Positions 31,591-41,844 of a stretch of 64,000 bases of DNA are shown here, one piece after another (position 1 is the stretch's first letter; each line of letters begins with the position of its first letter). Source of the stretch: Azolla caroliniana (lineage: Eukaryota > Polypodiophyta); assembly GCA_043228905.1 (NCBI GenBank), contig JBHGNT010000010.1, forward strand, positions 6,696,001 to 6,760,000. Direction: 5' to 3'. The notes beneath the pieces were generated by a model. That model ran no database searches and was not told where the DNA came from. It saw nothing but the letters and a program-made list of their open reading frames with translations. The position numbers were made by a program, and so were the translations under genes.

Positions 31591-33767
31591 ATGGACAGAG
31601 GAATGGCTAGCTCGCTTCCGACGGAGAAGCTCGACAGAACCAACTATGCATCTTGGTCCTGCAAGATGCACTAGTACCTGCTTGGGCATGGTTACTGGAG
31701 CTATGTCGAAGGAGTGAATGACGCGGCACCCGAATCGACACACAAAGACTTCCCGGCGTGGGAACAATCGGCGAGCAGAGTGATGTACTGTTTCGCGTCT
31801 TGTGTGGGTGAACAACTATTAAGCTACGTTCGGGATGCAAAAACGCCGAAGGGTGCGTGGGAAAATCTGAAGAAGATCTTCGCCGCGAGCACCACAGCCA
31901 GGAAGCTTTAGCTCCGACAGGAGTTAAGCAACCTACGACAACGCGATTTGTCAGTGGCTGAAGTGAAGAACGCACCGAAGTGATACCGACAGCAATTCCG
32001 GACCCTCCGGAAACAGGGGGAGTCGAGGCGACGAGAACCAGAAAGGGAAATCTGCCACGGAATGCGAGTATTGTGGCAAGAAAGGCCACAGGGAGAGCGA
32101 GTGCTAGAAGAAGCGCGCCGAGTCAGAGAGGTCTGGTTCCGGACATACCAACAAAAGAAATCGGCAGTGATCGCACTACGCCGAAGGCTCCGGAAAAGCC
32201 AGAAAAGGGTCAGTCTCCGTGACGAGACACGAAGCAAACCCAATGAAACAGTCCGCCCCAAAATCAGACGAGGTGTGGTATGTCGACTCCGGCGCGTCAA
32301 ACCACATGACGTGACACAAGGAGTGGTTCTCATACCTTGAGAAACCAACGCAACCAGGAGTAGTCGCAACTGGAGACGACACTCCGCATCCAACCGCGAA
32401 TGTCGGTGAAGTTCCCTTGAGCCATGTCGGGCAGAAAGGGAAACTTATGAATGTGTTACACGTCCCGACCATCACAAAGAATCTGGTGTCGGTCGGGCAG
32501 ATCGTCGACCAGGGGATGCAGGTTCGGTTTACGCATCTTGGGTGCTTCATTGAGGAAGAAGGTCGTATTATTGCGCAAGGGCGCAGAGATGGGAGGATGT
32601 TTATCCTCGACTCTACTGACGGTGGCACCGCAATGTTCGCGAAGGGACAAAAAGTCGAGTCGGATATCGACTTATGGCACAAACGGATAGGCCACGTCAA
32701 CTACCAGCGGCTTCAAGACCTGCAATTGAAACAAGTGGTGTTTGGATTGCCCAAATTTAGTGGCCGGAAGGCACAAATTTGTGAAGCCTGCCAGCTTGGG
32801 AAGCAACACCGACTTCCTTTCCCAAACGAGCGTAACCGGAGCCGGAACAAGCTAGACTTGATACACTCTGATGTGTGGGGGCCGGCACAAAACGTTAGTC
32901 TTGGCGGGAGCCAATATTTTGTCTCCTTCATCGACCACTACACGCGGCACACGTGGATCTACCTCATTGAGAGGAAAAGCGAAGTCTTCGACTGTTTCCG
33001 AGACCTCAAAGGGTTCGTGGAAACGGAAACAGGAAGAAAGATCAAGTGCTTGCGGTCAGATGGCGGAAAAGAATACTTTTCCGGTCAATTCAATAGTTAT
33101 CTACAACAGATGGGAATTCGGCGCGAATTCAGTTGTAGAACCACGCCGGAGCAAAACGGCGTGGCCGAGAGAAAAAATTGGTCGGTTGTGGAAGCTGCAC
33201 GCGCAATGCTGGAGGAGAAGAGCTTGCCCAAGTTCTATTGGGCCGAGGCGATAAGAACCACGGTATACATCCAGAACCAGATCAGAGAAAAAGTGTCGGC
33301 GCACGAGCTATACTTTGGAACAAAGCCAAACTTGCGACACTTACGAGTTTTCGGTAGCATTGCGTATGTACATGTGCCAAAGGAGAAAAGGAGGAATTTG
33401 GACGCAAAAGCCGAGAAGTGTATCTTGGTCTGCTATTCAGACGAGCAGAAGGGTTATAAGTGCTATAACCCGCGTACCAAACAACCGCGCGTGAGCCGCG
33501 ACGTTGTGTTTGATGAGTCCGCGTCCTGGTACTTGCCTCCGACTCCGAACCTCACCTCCAATCCGAGTTCTGACGATGAGGACAGCGAGGCCGAGGGGCC
33601 TCCGGCTGAGCTTGAAATCGGGACCCCCAAAGAGAGTCCGATTTCGTTTCGGTTAAGTGGACCGAATGGACGACTGAGTCGATACGACCAGTTCGATGAA
33701 GAGTCGGCGAGTAGTGGAGACTCGGCCGTGCATTCCCCGCGTAGGAAGCTGAGGAGACGGCGTACGC
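31591..33767 (+). pseudogene. C5 gag, protease and integrase
   Basis: Gag starts MDRGMASSLPTEKLDRTNYA at ATG 31591. TAG follows KMH, as in C1. The gag middle, about 250 bp, is deleted after RQRDLSVAE. Knuckle CEYCGKKGHRESEC is followed by TAG as in C2. Protease VWYVDSGASNHMT has one stop; the frame 32417-33775 then covers the pre-integrase finger (WHKRIGHVN ... CEACQLGKQHRLPF) and a complete-looking DDE core (HSDVWGPAQNVS, SDGGKEYFSGQF, TPEQNGVAERKNW) with the downstream linker. G3 is inserted in the Arg-rich linker at 33767. Confidence 0.9.
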
Positions 33768-34830
33768 TGTCGTGAAGATTTTCGGCAATAGTGTGAAAAT
33801 CCCATAAAACGTACGAAATCAAGTATGAATCACATAGTACAATAATTGTGAAGATAACATTTTAAATAGATTTAATATCTAAGTACAAAATGATGGAGGT
33901 TTCGAATGCAGTTTATTACACGAGAAACGGACAACTAACTGTCAAGATATGAGGGTATAAAGTTTGTAAAAGGAAAGGAGAAAATTGTGAGATATCCCAC
34001 ATAGGCACGACAAATACAACTCTCATCATATATAAGGTGGAGCAAAAGATATTATCTTTGTGTCTATGTGTGGAGCATAGAGAGTTCAAGGTAACTTGAA
34101 CTAAGAGTGGAGGTGGGCTAGCTACTCATAAAGGGTTTTGGCCAACCAAAACCGGACCAGCGATGGAGCCGGTGATCCGGCGGGCGGCAATCCGGCGACG
34201 GTGATCCGACGGCATCCGATGGCGGCACCGGCATCCGGCGACGCACCGGTAACCGACGGCATTCGGCGACTAGATAAATAAATATATAAATATATATACA
34301 TATAAGTAAGGATTCGAACCTTGCACCTCCAAGTTAGGAGTCAATTGGCTTACCATTAAGCCATGCTATTTAGTTGAAATTATATTTCTATCATTGTACT
34401 TTTACATGTAAATTCTCATACATGAGAACTAAAATGAGTGACATGGTTATCATGCACCACATGTAATACATAAGCGCCAAATGGCAAACATGCAATTTAT
34501 GCATGTCTTGTACCCTCACATGCATCATATGCATGAGAGCTTCTATAAAAGAGGGAAGGGGGAGGAGAAAAAACACAGTTTTTTTTATGAAAATTAAGAG
34601 GAAGAAATTCGTTATCAAATTGATCGTGTAACTTGTTTCTTAAATCTAAAGTTAAAAGTTCAATCAATCTCTCTCAATCGTGTAATCTCAACTTCTCTCT
34701 TTCCCAATCTATCTTAAGTACTTTCTCGCTAAAGCTTGCGCCAAAGCTTTTACCGACTTTGAATCCTTCCGGTCCAGAACCCCGGCGGTTCCGCCTCACG
34801 ATCCGCGCGTAGTGACGGATCTTCACGACA
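33768..34830 (+). repeat. G3 5' LTR
   Basis: Contains a CCGG-rich imperfect repeat block (about 34158-34270), an antisense tRNA-like module (B box 34320-34311, A box 34362-34351 on the minus strand), several CATGCA motifs (34451-34535) and TATA (34544-34549). The last 560 bp are identical to the 3' copy. Confidence 0.93.
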
Positions 34831-34838
34831 TAATTAAG

Positions 34839-34856
34839 TGGTGAACCCGACGTGAA
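34839..34856 (+). promoter_or_regulatory. G3 primer-binding site
   Basis: TGGTGAACCCGACGTGAA begins eight bases after the LTR end. Starting with TGG, it fits the CCA end of a tRNA; I cannot name the tRNA with confidence. Confidence 0.6.
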
Positions 34857-34897
34857 AGAGGCGGTAGGAAGGATTAAGTCGAGATTAATACTTGGAG

Positions 34898-36277
34898 ATG
34901 GCGTCCTCAAGCAACCAAGTGGGAGAGCTCAAAAGGATGATGCTAATTGTCGATCAAATGATGAAATCTCGGGACAACGACGCGAGCGTGGGGAAGGCGG
35001 TCGATCGTGTTGTAGAGCTCGAGGGCCAATTCGATGGAAGGAACGTTACGAAGTTCCTTGATGCATATAGAAGGGAGATGAATCAGAGGGACGTGTCCGA
35101 GGCATGTCAAATCGCAAGCTTCAAGAGAGTTGTCGCCAACAACATCCAAAGACGCGTCATCGAGCTTCAAGAAGGTAAGACAACATGGTCCGAGTTCGAG
35201 AAAACGATACTAGTGGAGTTCGTGACTGAAGACTCAACGAGGATGACTCGACATGCCCTGATGAAGTGGATAGAGAAGAAGAATAAGAAGATGAGTGTCT
35301 CGAGGGTGTACGACGAATTCGACCAGATGTTTAGTCGTCTCCCCAATACGGACCAAGTGTTGCTTGAAGAGGACAAGACATTGTACTTCTTGAAGGCCGT
35401 GGACATAAAGGATAGACGGGAGTTGGGGACTCTTCTCGAAGATGATACCCAAGCAAATGGGCTCGTAGCGGACTGGATCGCGGTGAAGCGGGCATGCAAT
35501 AGGCTCGACAAGCGTCGCCAATGGATTGATGACACCGACTTGACGGGACCGACTACCACGGAGAAAACAAGACCGCCGAAAGTAGTTGAGCCGCTGAGAC
35601 AAAGTAACGTGGAAGAAAAGAAGATTGATGACGACATCATTGAAGAGCTAGCGAAGAAGTTCGAGAAGGTCACGCTAGCCAACATGAATCGTCGGGGCCC
35701 TAAAGGAAAAGAACCCTTTAGATGCGTGTGGTGCGATAGCATGGACCACATGAGAAGGGATTGTGCGAGCCTTCGAGAGGCGATTCGACAAAATATCGTA
35801 TACATAGAGGACAACATGATCTACTCAAGCGAGACTAGAAGACCCCTACGGGTGAATTTCGGAAGAGGAGGAATGAAGAAATCTATGGAGGATGCCGATG
35901 CGACTCATGTGGATGCGATGCACTATGCTACGTCGGCCGGAATAAGAGTCAGGAAAGACAAGACTAAAGCTGCTAGAGCGGGAGCAAAGTTTTGGACTTC
36001 CGTTCTCGAATATGAGAAGAAGGGAAAAATCACATCGAACGAGGTAGAGCTTGCGGACCGAAGCGTGCAAAGCATAACCGGGTGGTCGGATCCGGTGGAC
36101 GACAACACCATACTCGCAGAGGTGATGTGCGACAACCACGAGGTGTTCGTCGAAGAAAAGAGAAAGAGAATAGAAGAGCAAGGCCCATCTAAAAGACATG
36201 AAACAAGGAACGTGAAAAAGAAGGACGATGCGGAGACAAGTCGACCTTTACAATCGGAGGAACGAGAATCAAGCTAA
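34898..36277 (+). CDS. G3 gag
   Basis: Open frame of 459 residues from the first ATG after the LTR (MASSSNQVGELKRMMLIVDQ) to TAA at 36275. The N-terminal half looks like a Ty3 capsid (FDGRNVTKFLDAYRREM, LMKWIEKKNKKMSVSRVYDE). Residues about 275-288 form a CCHC knuckle, CVWCDSMDHMRRDC. The C-terminal third is Lys/Glu-rich. The protease frame follows in the same frame after this single stop, so a gag-stop-pol readthrough arrangement or a secondary mutation are both possible. Confidence 0.85.
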   Translation: MASSSNQVGELKRMMLIVDQMMKSRDNDASVGKAVDRVVELEGQFDGRNVTKFLDAYRREMNQRDVSEACQIASFKRVVANNIQRRVIELQEGKTTWSEFEKTILVEFVTEDSTRMTRHALMKWIEKKNKKMSVSRVYDEFDQMFSRLPNTDQVLLEEDKTLYFLKAVDIKDRRELGTLLEDDTQANGLVADWIAVKRACNRLDKRRQWIDDTDLTGPTTTEKTRPPKVVEPLRQSNVEEKKIDDDIIEELAKKFEKVTLANMNRRGPKGKEPFRCVWCDSMDHMRRDCASLREAIRQNIVYIEDNMIYSSETRRPLRVNFGRGGMKKSMEDADATHVDAMHYATSAGIRVRKDKTKAARAGAKFWTSVLEYEKKGKITSNEVELADRSVQSITGWSDPVDDNTILAEVMCDNHEVFVEEKRKRIEEQGPSKRHETRNVKKKDDAETSRPLQSEERESS

Positions 36278-37096
36278 AAAGGGGAGCCGAGCATACGAGT
36301 TGAAGAAACAGTGCGGCCCGTGAAGGTTGGTGTCGAAGACCCCGCTCGAAGGACAAGGACTATACCTACCTATAAGCTAAGGTCAGACATAGAGCAGACG
36401 ACGAACCTAAAGAAGATTCTCGAAGAACGAGTTCTTGATAGCCACATAACTTTGTCCTTGAGGGAATTGCTTGGCATTACGAAGAAGGAGTTCCATGACA
36501 CAATCGTGGACCTTGTAAAGAGAAAGAGACAACAATCGGACGAGGAAGAAGAGAAGCCGCAAAAAGAAAAAACGAATGCCATAACGATGGCAAGAGACGA
36601 AATCGATGAAGATATGGTGGACAGCCACTACACTCGACCTCATTGGGCACGAGCGACAACGGAGACGCCGGTGAAGATCGGGGAGAAGAAAGAGACCGTG
36701 GTAGCCTTGATCGACCACGGCTCGGAGATCAACCTCATGTCAACCGACTTCTACAAAAAAGGAAGATGGCCAATCAATACAAACCACGGATGGAAGATTC
36801 GCGCGGCAACAAAGTCTACGGAGGATTTGTACGGAGCTTGTCCCAATGTCAAAGTCACGATCGGGGATGTGGAGATGGATCAACACTTCTTCGTACAAGA
36901 ATCGGCGTCGCATCCTGTCATCCTAGGGCAACCTTATATCACATCATCTCGGATGGAGACCAAAGTGTTCGATAATGGAGCAGCCTTCGCACGAATAAAG
37001 AGTCTTGACAACCAAAGATCGGTCCAATTCCTAACAGTGCGAGCCAATCATGAAAGGAATCGAGATAGTCTCGGAGGCGAATCCTCGGATTTTTAG
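36278..37096 (+). pseudogene. G3 protease region
   Basis: Same frame as gag, directly after its TAA. A Lys/Glu-rich linker leads to a retropepsin-like domain (VVALIDHGSEINLMS, later HPVILGQPYI). The catalytic motif reads DHGSE where DSGSE is normal, so the Ser/Thr after Asp is changed to His, probably inactivating. A TAG at 37094 interrupts a frame that continues SGLLKHGAQIVRAITRP. Confidence 0.8.
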
Positions 37097-37161
37097 AGCG
37101 GACTATTGAAGCATGGGGCACAAATAGTCCGAGCAATCACAAGACCCCACAAGAAGGAAGA

Positions 37162-39267
37162 GTGCGTGGATTGCAAGGAGAAGCAACATGTGTCACACCT
37201 AGTGGCGCATGTAAACTAGTACTACCCGATAGGAAGCACAAGCGCCGGATACAAGAATTCGAGAAGATGCTGAAAGAAGAGAACATAATAGAAGAAGGAG
37301 AGTTCGTGACTCATATTATGGAAGAAGCCTCATTTAACGACACCATCGGCGAAATCGAGGACGTCGTGGACTTGAGCTATCTTCACAACCAACGCGTGAT
37401 TTCGGTTAACTCCGTCAACATGTACGCTATCATCGATGAATACCGTCATGGCATCTCGATGAAGGAAGCTGATATCAACACGAAATATAAAACGGTGGAT
37501 AAGAAGATCAAGCCAGTTGCGGTTCCGCTACCGGAAGATAGCTGGCAAAAGATGAAGGAAGTCGCTAACGATCCAAGCTTAAGAGATCCGAAGAAGATAG
37601 ATCATGACTTCACCAAAGAGACGAAGGGGAAGCTACGAGTTGGAAAGGAGGATTTCCTTCTCCTTGAAGAGGAGTGAATGTTTCGCGATATGCTTGAGAG
37701 ACATGGGAAGGTTTTCGCATTCTTCGCACGAGAAATCGGATGCGCCAACCCAAAGGTTATAGAGCCGATGGTGATCTTCACGGTGCCTCATGTGCCTTGG
37801 AATTTGAAACCGATACCGGTTCCGAGAGCACACCTTCCGAAGCTGATCGAGCTCTTAAAGGAGAAGGTGAGTATGGGAATTCTAGAACCGTCGAATGCTC
37901 CTTATTCCAATAGGTGGTTCACGGTGCCGAAGAAGAATGGATCATTGCGATTCATCCAAGATCTTCAACCCGTCAACAAGGTGACAATTCGAAATGCCGG
38001 AATCGGTCCGAGCGTGGACGAATTTGCCGAAGCGTTTGCGGGCCGGTCCATCTACTCCATTGGCGATCTCTACTCCGGATATGACCAATTCCAATTGGCG
38101 ATCGACAGTCGGGACATTACAACCATGAGGACTCCGATCGGGCTTCTGCGGATGTGTACCTTACCCCAAGGCGCAACGAACTCGGTGGCTCATATGGTGA
38201 ATGCCATGAATAAAGTCTTGAAGGATTGCATTCTGGACATCACGATGCCATTCTTGGATGATATTCCGATAAAAGGATGTTCGGATGAGGAGAAAGATGA
38301 ATCGAAAGATAAGGAAGGTTGTAGAAAGTTCGTTGCGGATCATATGAAAGATTGCGAGAAGGTGCTTCAAAGGCTCGAAGATGCGAATTTGACATTTTCG
38401 GGAGAAAAATCCGCATTCGGGCAACCGGAGATCTTGGTGGTAGGTCACTTGTGTGGAGCATACGGCCGGAAGCCCTCGCCATCCAAAGTGAACACAATCC
38501 AAGACATGAAAGAAGAATGCGAAAACCAAACGGAGGTTCGAAGGTTCCTTGGAGCGTGCGCATTTTATCATATATGGATTCCTCACTACGCTCATGTCGC
38601 TGAACCGTTATATGGATTACTAAAGAAAAGAATAAAGTTCGAATGGCGAGACGAGCACACAGAGGCGATGCGAAGATTAAAGAAACTGCTTCTTGAAGCT
38701 CCGGCACTAAGGAAGGCCGACTATGCCGAAGGGAAACCAATTTACGTGACCGTAGATACGAGCCCAACCGGAATCGGGTGGGTCATCAATCAAGAAGGTG
38801 AAGATAATGCGCCATATGCCGTCCGGTTCGGAGCAAAGGTTCTCAGCGAACGGCAACAAAGATATGCCCAAGTCAAGAGGGAACTTTGGGGTATTGTGTC
38901 GGCAGTGAAGACGGACAAAGATTACTTGATCGGGTCAAAAGTGATAATAGAGACAGATTGTCTCCCAATTCTCGGAATGGTCTCGGGATGTGCGACCCCA
39001 GATCTTGCTATGCTAAGGTGGATCGCCTACATCAAGTCTTTAAACCCAGAGATCCGTCACATCGCAGGGAAGAAGAACGCCATGGCTGACATGCTGTCGA
39101 GGGCAAGATTTTCAAATGGAAGTAACATGGTTTCGGAAGATGAAGATGTCACCCTCGACTTCTTCAAGATGGCTCGATTTCGGCGGAAGACCAGGACACG
39201 CAAACCCTCCACGCCTTCAACGAGAACGAGTACGAAGGAGAATGGTTACTCATCGGTAGATTCCTAA
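37162..39267 (+). pseudogene. G3 reverse transcriptase and RNase H, one nonsense codon
   Basis: One frame with a single TGA (37675-37677) before MFRDMLERHGKVFAF. RT blocks: VPKKNGSLRFIQDLQPVNKV, IYSIGDLYSGYDQFQLAID, LPQGATNSVAHMVNAMNKVL and catalytic FLDDIPIKG. RNase H: IYVTVDTSPTGIGWV ... RELWGIVSAVK ... IETDCLPILGM ... HIAGKKNAMADMLSRAR. The FxDDxPIKG form and the LQPVN block are those I know from fungal MarY1-type Ty3 elements. The frame ends at 39267 and integrase follows after stops. Confidence 0.88.
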
Positions 39268-40523
39268 GAACATTGACGACAGATGCTTCGTTGACAAAGG
39301 AGGAGGCCCTACGAATCCGAAAGAAAGCTTACCGATACTTCTTGAAGGGAGGATTCCTTTGGCGACATCCAAAAAGAAGGACAGGAATACCACGTCGAGT
39401 GGTGGTAAAGAAAGAAGAGCAAGAGACGTTGATGACCGAATTCCACGAGAGTGCTTGGGCAGGTCATAGAGGAACATGGGCGACGTTCGAAAAATTGAAG
39501 GAGAAGTACTGGTGACCAAGCATGTACAAAGATGTACTCCATTTCGTGTCCACATGTGAAACTTGCCAAATATATTCAAATATACGTCATCATAATGAGT
39601 TAAAGCCGACATACCCACTCACCATTCACTTCAAATGGATGGTGGATCTGGTCTCGATGCCAATGGGAGTGGGACAAATGAAGTACTTAGCGCTGGCAAG
39701 GGAAGACTTGACAAATCAAGTGGAAGGACGAGCCTTGACAAATAAGACGACTTCAGCCGTTTGTAAATTTTTACTTGAAGATGTTGTTTGCCGATATGGA
39801 TGTGTAGGGAAGATAGTGGCCGACCGAGGGGAGTTGGACGCGCACGAAGCGACGGAGCTCTTCGAAAGACTAGGCGTGAAGCTCTCCCTCACGATTGCCT
39901 ACAATCCGGAAGCAAATGGGAAGATCGAGCGAGGGCATGGACCTATCGTTAAAGCCATCGTACGGGCATGCAACGGTCGAGTCGGGAATTGGCCACGACT
40001 ATTACCCTATGCCTTGTGGGCCGATAGAACGACACATAGCTCGGTGAAAGGGTATATGCCGACGGAGCTTATGTATGGACAAAAGCAGATTATGCCCATC
40101 GAAAGGACGATCGCCTCATGGGTAGCGATACCGTGGGAGAACGAGATGAACCGAGAAGAGTTATTAGCGGCGCGAATAAGGCAAATTGAAAGAAGACCTG
40201 AAGATTTAGAAAAAGCGCGAAAGATGATGAAGGCAGCCCAAGTAAAGAACAAAGTTCGGTTCGACAACACGCATCGACTTCGTCCCAAGAAGATTGAAGA
40301 AGGGGATTGGGTTTTGGTTTACGACAGCACCCTTGACAATCAACACAGTACAACAAGGAAGTTCGCAAGAAAATGGTTCGGGCCGTATGTGGTGACAAGT
40401 GCCAACGATAATGCCACATACCACCTTGCGGAACTAGATGGATCAAGGTTGGTCGTACCCATTGCGGGAAAAAGAGTAAAGATTTTCAAGAAAAGACAAT
40501 ACAAGGATCCTGACCTCGATTAA
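39268..40523 (+). pseudogene. G3 integrase
   Basis: The zinc finger spans 39273-39600 (FHESAWAGHRGTWATF ... CETCQIYSN). A TGA at 39513-39515 replaces the second Trp of YWWPSM, and the N-terminal junction to RNase H has further stops. The DDE core, open from 39522, shows VDLVSMPMGVGQMKYLALAR, VADRGELDAHEATELFER and YNPEANGKIERGHGPIV. The C-terminal GPY/F-like module (RKFARKWFGPYVVTSANDN) ends in a basic tail at 40523. No chromodomain follows. Confidence 0.88.
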
Positions 40524-40637
40524 CTCGACAATGAACATAATAGGCCGGATGAAAATGAAGACATGGAGGAATCTAATTGATCATCGTAGCCGAAATCTCC
40601 CTTCTTCTCTTCTTGGCACGTACCGGAGGACGTGCGG

Positions 40638-40652
40638 TTTGGTGGGGGTGGA
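40638..40652 (+). promoter_or_regulatory. G3 polypurine tract
   Basis: TTTGGTGGGGGTGGA ends immediately before TGTCGTGAAG of the 3' LTR. Confidence 0.7.
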
Positions 40653-41840
40653 TGTCGTGAAGATTTTCGGCAATAGTGTGAAAATCCCATAAAACATACG
40701 AAATCGAGTATGAATCACATAGTACAATAATTGTGAAGATAACATTTTAAATAGATTTAATATCTAAGTACAAAATGATGGAGGTTTCGAATGCACTTTA
40801 TTACACGAGAAACAGACAACTAAATGTCAAGATATGAGGGTACAAAGTTTGTAAAAGGAAAGGAGAAAATTGTGAGATATCCCACATAGGCACGACAAAT
40901 ATAGCTCTCATCATATATAAGGTGGAGCAAAAGATATTATCTTTGTGTCTATGTGTGGAGCATAGAGAGTTTAAGGTAACTTGAACTAAGAGTGGAGGTG
41001 GGCTAGCTACTCGTAAAAGGTTTTGGCCAACCAAAACCGGACCGGCGATGGAGCCGGTGATCCGGCGGCATCCGACGGCAATCCGGCGATGGAACCGGTG
41101 ATACAACCGCAATCCGGCGATGGAACCGGTGATCCTACCGCAATCCGGCGATGGAGCCGGTGATCCGACGGCATCCGGCGGCGGCATCCGACGAGGCACC
41201 AGTAACCGACGGCATCCGGCGACGGCAACGGTAACCGACAGCATCCTGCGACAGTATCCGGTGAATCGGCGTCCGGCGACTAGATAAATAAATATATAAA
41301 TATATATACATATAAGTAAGGATTCGAACCTTGCACCTCCAAGTTAGGAGTCAATTGGCTTACCATTAAGCCATGCTATTTAGTTGAAATTATATTTCTA
41401 TCATTGTACTTTTACATGTAAATTCTCATACATGAGAACTAAAATGAGTGACATGGTTATCATGCACCACATGTAATACATAAGCGCCAAATGGCAAACA
41501 TGCAATTTATGCATGTCTTGTACCCTCACATGCATCATATGCATGAGAGCTTCTATAAAAGAGGGAAGGGGGAGGAGAAAAAACACAGTTTTTTTTATGA
41601 AAATTAAGAGGAAGAAATTCGTTATCAAATTGATCGTGTAACTTGTTTCTTAAATCTAAAGTTAAAAGTTCAATCAATCTCTCTCAATCGTGTAATCTCA
41701 ACTTCTCTCTTTCCCAATCTATCTTAAGTACTTTCTCGCTAAAGCTTGCGCCAAAGCTTTTACCGACTTTGAATCCTTCCGGTCCAGAACCCCGGCGGTT
41801 CCGCCTCACGATCCGCGCGTAGTGACGGATCTTCACGACA
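40653..41840 (+). repeat. G3 3' LTR
   Basis: 1,188 bp; longer than the 5' copy because a unit like CCGGCGATGGAACCGGTGAT, about 35 bp long, is repeated several more times (41040-41170). The antisense tRNA-like module has B box 41330-41321 and A box 41372-41361. From 41281 to the end it is identical by eye to the 5' LTR. Confidence 0.93.
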
Positions 41841-41844
41841 ACGC

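Larger units (their letters stand above)
33768..41840 (+). mobile_element. G3: Ty3/gypsy element of MarY1-like type
   Basis: 8.07 kb, LTRs of 1,063 and 1,188 bp with 12-base inverted ends (TGTCGTGAAGAT / ATCTTCACGACA). A 4-bp TSD ACGC (33764-33767, 41841-41844) is visible; excising with 4 bp, not 5, restores the C5 frame (RTREEKGKKK). Gag, protease, RT-RNase H and integrase follow in order on the plus strand. No chromodomain is visible. It uses a TGG-type primer site, unlike GyA and GyB. Confidence 0.92.

Noticed and set aside
34391-34618. Minus-strand frame of 75 codons, repeated identically at 41401-41628
   Set aside because: It lies inside the G3 LTR, has a low-complexity His/Met-rich translation, and is duplicated only because the LTR is. 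Not a gene.
37678-39267. G3 RT as an independent gene starting at the ATG after the TGA
   Set aside because: The preceding frame 37162-37677 is in phase and continues the same polyprotein, so the TGA is best read as a nonsense mutation rather than a gene boundary.
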